From Blastomyces gilchristii SLH14081 (Eukaryota > Ascomycota > Eurotiomycetes > Onygenales > Ajellomycetaceae): a stretch of DNA of 64,000 nt. Under the pieces are notes generated by a model. The model searched no databases. It was not told the DNA's origin and was given only the letters and a program-made list of their open reading frames with translations. The stretch covers positions 993,178 through 1,057,177 of the forward strand of contig NW_003101682.1 in the NCBI RefSeq assembly GCF_000003855.2. The letters run 5' to 3'. Positions 57,328-64,000 of this stretch are shown one piece after another (the first letter of the stretch is position 1; every line of letters starts with the position of its first letter). The position numbers were made by a program, and so were the translations under genes.

Positions 57328-57636
57328 TGTGGCGGGCTGCGCCCGATCAATCATATAGACTATTTCATTACACTTCATAGATTCTTCCGTTCCACTATCG
57401 AACATGTACGCCCCGATTCTCGGCCATTCTCAATCGCCGATCCTCGGCCGCCATGAACGTGTATAGATTCTTCCGCCCCGAAGCTCCACTGCATACACCA
57501 CCACATATGTGTATAAATATTCATCTTAATCACTGATTTCTACACTTTCTCTTTCTTTTCCTTCTTTAACATTTTTCTCTTTGTTAAATAAGACCTATCA
57601 ATATAATACTGATCTATTCAGTGTAGGCCTCTTACA
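57328..57636 (+). repeat. 5' LTR of Gypsy-1 copy D
   Basis: 309 bp, TGTGGCGGGCTGCGCCC to GGCCTCTTACA. Retains many CpG sites that are TpG or CpA in the 3' LTR. Confidence 0.95.
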
Positions 57637-57953
57637 CTAGAAAAATGTTCATCATCTTCTTATTAGAAAACAATTATTCATGCATTATCTCCTCATTAGA
57701 AATAATTATTCATTGAGAGATATTCAAACATGTAATAACACATAAGAAATGAAGAAACAGTTGAACAGTTAAGTGAACACTGAGTTCTCAGATAGAAGCT
57801 TGCTCATCAGTTACTCTGATCTTATAATAAGATTCTACAAAGAGAACATCAGCAAAAGATCTGAGAGTTCTGACACTCAGATGTATGAGATATTTATACA
57901 ATTACACTTCTTCAGATTTCACAGATATCGCACATCTGATAAATGATATAATC

Positions 57954-58990
57954 ATGTCTAATAATAATATGAGAGAACCTCTGAACATAAGCATAGATAC
58001 AGTGCCATAGTGACTCTGAGTAATGTTGAAACTATAATAACAATAAATAGCTGATATGCATGCAACTTAACAACATCAATATAAAGAGATTCAATGATTA
58101 ACTCACACAATTTCAACATCTATAGAATCAAATACAAAAGTGCTGAAAGAATGCTTAGATGCTCTCACATATTTCAATGCTTCTGATCTCACTCTCTACT
58201 CATTATGAAGAATGAAAATACTTGTGAAACTGAGTTTAGATGAAGATATCATCAGTTTATTAATCAATCAAGATTGATATATCAATGTATAATTGAAAGA
58301 TCACATGAAACAGAAGTTTCATTCATGAATGAAAGCATGTGAATCAGTATTACAAATGCTTGACAATATCATGAAACATCTTGATATTCTGTTTCAAGAC
58401 ACTGTCATGTAACAGAAAGTATTAGATTAATTACAGAGTATCTGACAGAGGAATATATCTCTTACAATATTTATCTCTGACTTTAATATCAAGATTCTAG
58501 AAACAGGTGATCAATCTTGAGAGAATTGAATGAAGATTAGCATGCTCAAGAAGACATTAACTTTCAAACTCTTACAGATTCTTATAAGTATAGACAAAGA
58601 TCAGACTTATAAAGACTTCTGCACACAGCTTCAGACAATGAATAATCATCTTATCAAGCTCAAGAGTATACAGAACAGTGGCAGAAGATATTATACTTCA
58701 GTGACTCATACATTCACACTGAGGAATAACAATGATACAGATGCCATGAATTGAGTAGACTTAAATGTTTATACATAAGTAAGGGTCTTCACTGTCTGAA
58801 CAGGCTTCTGAATCTCTGAGATCACTTCTGAAGAAGTCATTAAGCAATAATAACATGAAGTATGTATTAACTGTAACTGATTAGAATACATCACTTTCAA
58901 CTGCTGATTAATCTATGTGTCTTCACACTTAAGAGAAAGATCAGCATCTTCTCAATCAAGAGAAAGATCAGTGTCTTCTTATTTAAAGAA
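57954..58990 (+). pseudogene. Gypsy-1 copy D gag, disrupted
   Basis: ATG at 57954. Capsid-like region includes the open stretch 58530-58754. A zinc knuckle at 58863-58904 reads C-x2-C-x4-Y-x4-C, where the His has become Tyr (CAC to TAC). Several stops and at least one frame change upstream. Confidence 0.75.
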
Positions 58991-59159
58991 TGAATCAGTG
59001 TCTGTTCACATCAATCACATTGCAGTGAAGAAAGATTCAGAAGATAACTATAAGAATACTCTGATGAAACAGGGAAAAGATTAGCTTCTATTCAAATTTA
59101 TAAATAGAAGCTTGAAGAGGTCAGATAATAATAATTTGAAGAGAAAATAATAATAAATG

Positions 59160-62100
59160 CAATTCTTGTATCTACTGTGATTGATAACATATATAATATG
59201 AAAGTCATGATAGACAGCAGTCTATGCCACTATGCAATGATAAAATCTTCAGTTGTAAGATATTATAATCTTCAGCATATTCTCTTATCAAGATCTTGAC
59301 TTCTCACAGAATTTGATGATTCAAAAGACATTTGTACTCATTACATGATGAAGCTGATCATAGATGTGAAAGAACATCAACATGAAGATGTCTATGCATA
59401 TGAAGTTGATAATCTTGATTATAATCTTATATTAGAACTTATCTGACTATCTGAACAAGGCATCTTGTTGAATATTTAAAACAGAAGCTTGATATTCTCT
59501 AACAATGATAGAGTTCATGAGAATGATATTCACAAGACTATGAATCTGACACAGATCTCTGTCAACACCTATAAAATACTCAGAAAAAGAAGTCACTGAA
59601 AGAATCATTGACAGCAGAATCATATATCAATCTATTTCATCAGTCTGACTGATATTAAAAAGACTCTAGAAAAGTTATTCTGTGTTATAATAACAGATTC
59701 TTGTACAAAACTCTCTTAATAATATCATGAATATCTAGATGTCTTCTGACAAGATAATAATGCTACAAATCTATCTCTCTTATAAGGTCTAGAAGTGGAT
59801 CACAGTATCAAGTTGAAAAAGAAGAACAGTAAGAACTCTGAATTGTCATGAGATTCTCTTTATAATATGTCTTAAGATGAACTTCTTCTTCTCTGAAAGA
59901 CACTCAATAATCTGTTAAATAAGAGATTTATACATGTTAGCAACTCTTTCACTGCAGCTTCTATTCTCTTTGCAAAGAAGTCAGATGAAGAACTCTGATT
60001 CTGTGTGAACTACTGAGATCTGAACAGAATAATAAAGAAAGATTGATATTTCTTATCTCTTATCAATGAAATCCTAGCACAGATCAGATGAGCTCAATGA
60101 TTTATAAAGCTAGATATCATCATCACATTTCATAAGGTTCATATCACTGAAGAAAATGAATGACTTACAGCATTCTGAACATATTATGATCTCTTTGAAT
60201 AAATAGTTACACTCTTTGAACTGACTAATGCTCTCAGTATATTTCAGAAGTATATCAACTGAGCACTCTGAGATTTTCTTGATAAGTTTGCATCTGCTTA
60301 TCTAGATGACATTCTCATCTTCACTGATGAATTCAGAAAAGAATATCAAGAATATGTACAAAGAGTATTATAACAACTACAAGAAGCAGAACTATTAATT
60401 AATATTGATAAGTGTGATTTCAAAGTTAAGAGTACTAAATACTTAGATTTCATCATAGAAGCTGGTAAGAGAATTCAAATGAATTCTGAGAAGATCTCTG
60501 TCATTCTCAAATGAGAAGCTTCATATACTGTGAAAGATGTATAAAGCTTCATTGAATTCACTAACTTCTATCAGTGATTTATATAAAACTTCTCAGATAT
60601 TGTAAGATCACTTACAGATCTCACTAAGAAGAACTCAGTATTTCAATAATCAGCAGACACTGAAGCTGCATTTACACAGATGAAGAAGATATTCATTAAT
60701 ATCTCTCTGCTGATAATATTCAATCCTGATCATGAGACAGTTGTTGAGGCTGATTTCTCTGACTATGTAACAGAAGAAGTAATATTATAATATGATGATG
60801 AAGATGTTCTACAATTATATGTCTTCATATCTAAGAAACTGAGTTCTGCTGAATATAATTCTGAGATCTATGATAAGAAACTCCTTGCAATCATACACTA
60901 TTTAGAAGAATGAAACTCTGAACTTCAAAGTGTCTCTGAATTTGAGATAATCACAGATCATAAGAATCTCAAATACTTCATAACTACTTATAAACTTATC
61001 AAACAACAGATGTGATGATCTGAGTTCTTAAGTCACTTTCATTTTACAATACACAATCATTCTGGCAGTCAGAACTCAATGACAGATGTTCTCTTATAAC
61101 AAGAGCAAGATATATTATCTGATGTAACAGATACTCACTGAATGAATCAAGAGAATCAGCTCTTGAATCTGAAGATACTAGTTAATTAAGATGAAACAGT
61201 TCATGACACTATACATGCTTCTTCAGTTAGAACTGTTATTGATATCTTCACTTTCTCTACACTGAATGAACTGTGATATACAGCAGCTCAGACAGATGAA
61301 CTTCTTCAGACTTTTATCAAAGCAGTATATCAAGAAGCACTCTGATTTTTCTCAGAACTATATATAAGAACTGATATCTCAGAATATTCAATCAATGATA
61401 ATAATACTCTACAATTCTGTGAATAATGCTGAGTCTCTCACTCTGAATTCTTATACACTTGAATAAAACAAGAGATACATGATTCACATATAACTGATTA
61501 TTCAGACTGTGAATAACTGTATAGAATGATCTCTCAAGAGTTCTACTGATCTGAGATATTAAACAGCATCAGACACTTCATCTGAAACTGCAATCACTGT
61601 TCTTTTATTATCTCATGAAAGAACTGTAGAAAAGATCTATTAAAATCACTCAATATCTCTGATAGAATCTGATAAGATATAGTAATTGACTTCACTATTA
61701 ATCTATCTAAGAGTAAGAGTTGTAGAAACATTCTGATCATCATGAATCAACTGAGCAAAGATATAATATTGAAATCTTATAATAAGATGAATACTAAACA
61801 AGTCACTGAAGCTTTTCTACAGAGCTCATTCTATCAGATATATAAATTGCTGAGATCTATAGTATCAGATTAGAGCTGTCAATTCATGAGCACTCTCTGA
61901 ATAAGAATCTGTCAAGTTCTCAAGATTATACACTATCTATCAACTGTTCATCACTCTGAGATCAATGATACATCAGAACAGATAATTCAGACTGTGAAGA
62001 ATTATCTCTGTAAGTTCTGTAATCACTTATAAGATGATTAATATAATCTTCTTCTACACACAGAGATTACTATCAACAGTTAAGATGCTATTTTAATAGA

Positions 62101-62740
62101 TGTAAGTCTGTTCTTTCTTACATACAGATATCACATGAAAGTGTTGAATCTTCTAGAGATTTCACAGTTTATATCAGACTTTCACAGTTCAATTCAGATT
62201 GTCAACAATATAGTAACAAAGCTTCTGAGATGCTTATAATTGAGCAGAGGTCTTCATGATAACTATGAAACAAGATCAAGAGAATCAAATCAATGTTCAT
62301 CAAGACTCTGCTCAATAATATAAGATAGAAGATCTGATATGATTGAATCTTAAGAATATACAAATTACATATTCATCTCATATGCTAGATTACTGCCATG
62401 TCAAGTATAAAGTGATAGAAGTTCTAGATAGTCACAACTACTGTCTTGACACATCATCAGAGATTTATAATATATTTCATACAAGCTTGCTCTGCTGCAC
62501 TGTCACTGATCTGTTTTCTTCTCAACTGACTTCTGACTGATAGTCACCAGGCATCATAGAAGAAGATAATGAGCTTGAGTGAGAGATTGAGAATATTCTT
62601 GATAAGAGACTCTGTAGCCACAGCTGACAATATCTAATGAAATGAGTTAGCTATGATCAATCAACCTGAACTCTGAGTTCTGTGTTATCTGCAACAGCAG
62701 TTCTTGACCAATAGAAACTGCTTCTGAAAGAGAGAGACTA
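59160..62740 (+). pseudogene. Gypsy-1 copy D pol: protease, RT, RNase H, integrase, chromodomain
   Basis: Protease active site D-S-S (D-S-G expected) at 59213-59221, with the L-D-Y-x-L-I-L-x-L flap-side block near 59415. RT box Y-L-D-D at 60299-60310. RNase H block T-D-H-K-N-L at about 60954-60972. Integrase zinc-binding H...C-x2-C at about 61570-61600 and the catalytic D near 61690, I-V-S-D near 61860. The frame 62343-62540 is the integrase C-terminal linker (N-I-F-H-T-S-L-L), followed by a chromodomain (62580-62690: I-L-D-K-R, Y-L-x-K-W). The final stop TAA overlaps the LTR start. TGA stops at Trp sites throughout. Confidence 0.88.
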
Positions 62741-62741
62741 A

Positions 62742-63050
62742 TGTGGCGGGCTGCACCTGATCAATCATATAGACTATTTCATTACACTTCATAGATTCTT
62801 TCATTTCACTATTAAATACATACACTCTGATTCTCAGCCATTCTCAATCATCAATTCTCAGTTATCATGAACATGTATAGATTCTTCCGCCCTGAAGCTT
62901 CACTGCATACATCATCATATATGTGTATAAATATTCACTCTGATTGCTGATTTCTACACTTTCTCTTTCTTTTCCTTCTTTAATGTTTTTCTCTTTGTTA
63001 AATAAGACCTATCAATATAATACCGATCTATTCGGCGTAGGCCTCTTACA
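62742..63050 (+). repeat. 3' LTR of Gypsy-1 copy D
   Basis: 309 bp. Preceded by the purine run aaagagagagac (62728-62739). Length identical to the 5' LTR. Confidence 0.95.
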
Positions 63051-63055
63051 TATAG

Positions 63056-63332
63056 TATTCAGTGACTAGATTCAGCAGCTTTCATCTTTTATAATTCTAT
63101 CTTATGTATTATACTATCTCTCTTTGCTCACTCAGATCACTACAGTGAACAGTTCATCAAAACTAATCTCACTCAATCTCTGAGTATTCTCAGAGATCAA
63201 GATAACTTAGTCTTATATATCTGTGAATATTTCAGATGATTTGTTCTCTGTGATCTCTGCAATTAAACTGATATAAACAGTTGAATTCCACTCTGAATCT
63301 CTTTTTCTTCTGCAATCTGACTCATATACAAG
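63056..63332. other. Unassigned sequence between Gypsy-1 copy D and the last hAT copy
   Basis: 277 bp. It was contiguous with 57188-57327 before Gypsy-1 insertion. No known motif; the minus-strand frame 63213-63401 spans the hAT edge and is not a gene. Confidence 0.6.
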
Positions 63333-64000
63333 TAGACTGACCGTGTGACCGTGTCTGAGACCAGGACCAAACTTTACAGTTGTCACATTGCCTAAAAGCA
63401 TTACTCCTGGTTATGGTTTGTGTTCATCACATTGATTTCAAATCCCGTTATTTCAAATATTAAAGATCTCAGATTCACTTTTCAAATAAAAATCTAGTCT
63501 CAGATAAAGAATATGTTTGAATTCTTAGTTACATTTTCATTCTGATCTCATTATTGAAAATGACATCAAATAAGACTATGAAATCATTTCTCACTTACAT
63601 AATATCATAACATAGTGCTCATTTGTTGAAAATTTAATAGAGAGTATTATCAAATATCATTACTTTTCTGAATACAGATCATAATCAATATCATTTTAAT
63701 TAAAAAAAAAAATGTAAAATACAAAAAATAATAAAAAAACAAAAAATAAAATAACAAGAAAAAATCACAACAAAAAAAAAAAAAAAAAAGAGAAAGAAAA
63801 AAAGAAGAGAAAGAAAAAAAGAGATAGAAAGAGAAAGAAAAATAAAAAAAAAAAAGAAAAGAAAAAGAAAAAAACAAAAAATAAAAATAAAAAAAAATCA
63901 AGATTGCAGGGCTGCAGTATTCTCAAAATACTCACTTCTCAGAGTCTTTGTAATGTTTATCATTAATCATGTATTTCTCACAGTGAGAGTAATATAGCTG
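63333..64000 (+). mobile_element. hAT copy, left arm, running off the window
   Basis: Begins TAGACTGACCGTGTGACCG, the least mutated left end in the window, and matches hAT1 from 8617 onward. Contains the A-rich tract (63700-63897). No coding part within the window. The preceding 8-mer is tatacaag; its partner is outside. Confidence 0.88.

Larger units (their letters stand above)
57328..63050 (+). mobile_element. Gypsy-1 copy D, complete chromovirus
   Basis: 5723 bp. LTRs of 309 bp at 57328-57636 and 62742-63050; target duplication TATAG at 57323-57327 and 63051-63055. Internal order: leader, gag, protease, RT, RNase H, integrase and a C-terminal chromodomain that ends at the 3' LTR, so the family is a Ty3/Gypsy chromovirus. 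It is the reference for copies A, B and C. Stops at Trp and Arg/Gln codons are frequent; the element is inactive. Confidence 0.95.

Noticed and set aside
63650..63901. Phe/Ser/Leu-rich 83-codon frame
   Set aside because: Translation of the A-rich tract of the hAT left arm; the same tract in other copies does not keep a frame.

Overview
The window is a stack of nested, inactivated fungal transposable elements. I find no intact host gene, rRNA gene or convincing tRNA gene. A filamentous fungus, most likely an ascomycete, is suggested by four things: a Tad1-like non-LTR retrotransposon (LINE) with a zinc-knuckle ORF1 and an endonuclease/RT/RNase H ORF2; two chromodomain Ty3/Gypsy families; an hAT transposon with its MITE; and heavy RIP-like C-to-T damage (Trp codons turned to TGA, conserved Asp to Asn). 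CpG and CpC/GpG are scarce while CpA/TpG is common, so the damage context differs from classic CpA-directed RIP. Species is not determined.

Layout. 1-5339: Gypsy-1 copy A (minus; 3' end off the window), with a 506 bp hAT MITE inside. 5342-5998: 5' piece of Gypsy-1 copy B (plus). 5999-8616 and 22132-22618: LINE3 (minus), split by hAT1. 8617-22131: hAT1, holding full-length LINE1 (10461-18146). 22619-44480: hAT2 (minus), broken by a complete chromovirus (23483-30727), a truncated Copia plus an unknown element X (31768-36518), a SINE (38167-38540), truncated LINE4 (38722-40364) and a tRNA-headed, LINE-tailed composite retroelement (40829-43220) that itself holds a second 506 bp MITE. 44482-52153: an hAT fragment split by full-length LINE2 (44535-52014). 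52154-54929: Gypsy-1 copy C (minus). 54930 to about 57187: second copy of X. 57328-63050: complete Gypsy-1 copy D with a TATAG duplication. 63056-63332: unassigned. 63333-64000: start of another hAT copy.

Boundaries rest mainly on target-site duplications and on paralogous copies inside the window that serve as empty sites, so the insertion order can be read directly. The pieces form a mobilisation network: hAT elements with dependent MITEs, and a LINE whose (TAA)n tail is shared by the SINE and the composite element, suggesting mobilisation in trans. All coding frames of recognised families carry stops, so current activity of these copies is unlikely. The least understood parts are element X (two copies with matching short reading frames), the composite retroelement, and a long reading frame between the chromodomain and the 3' LTR of the chromovirus.
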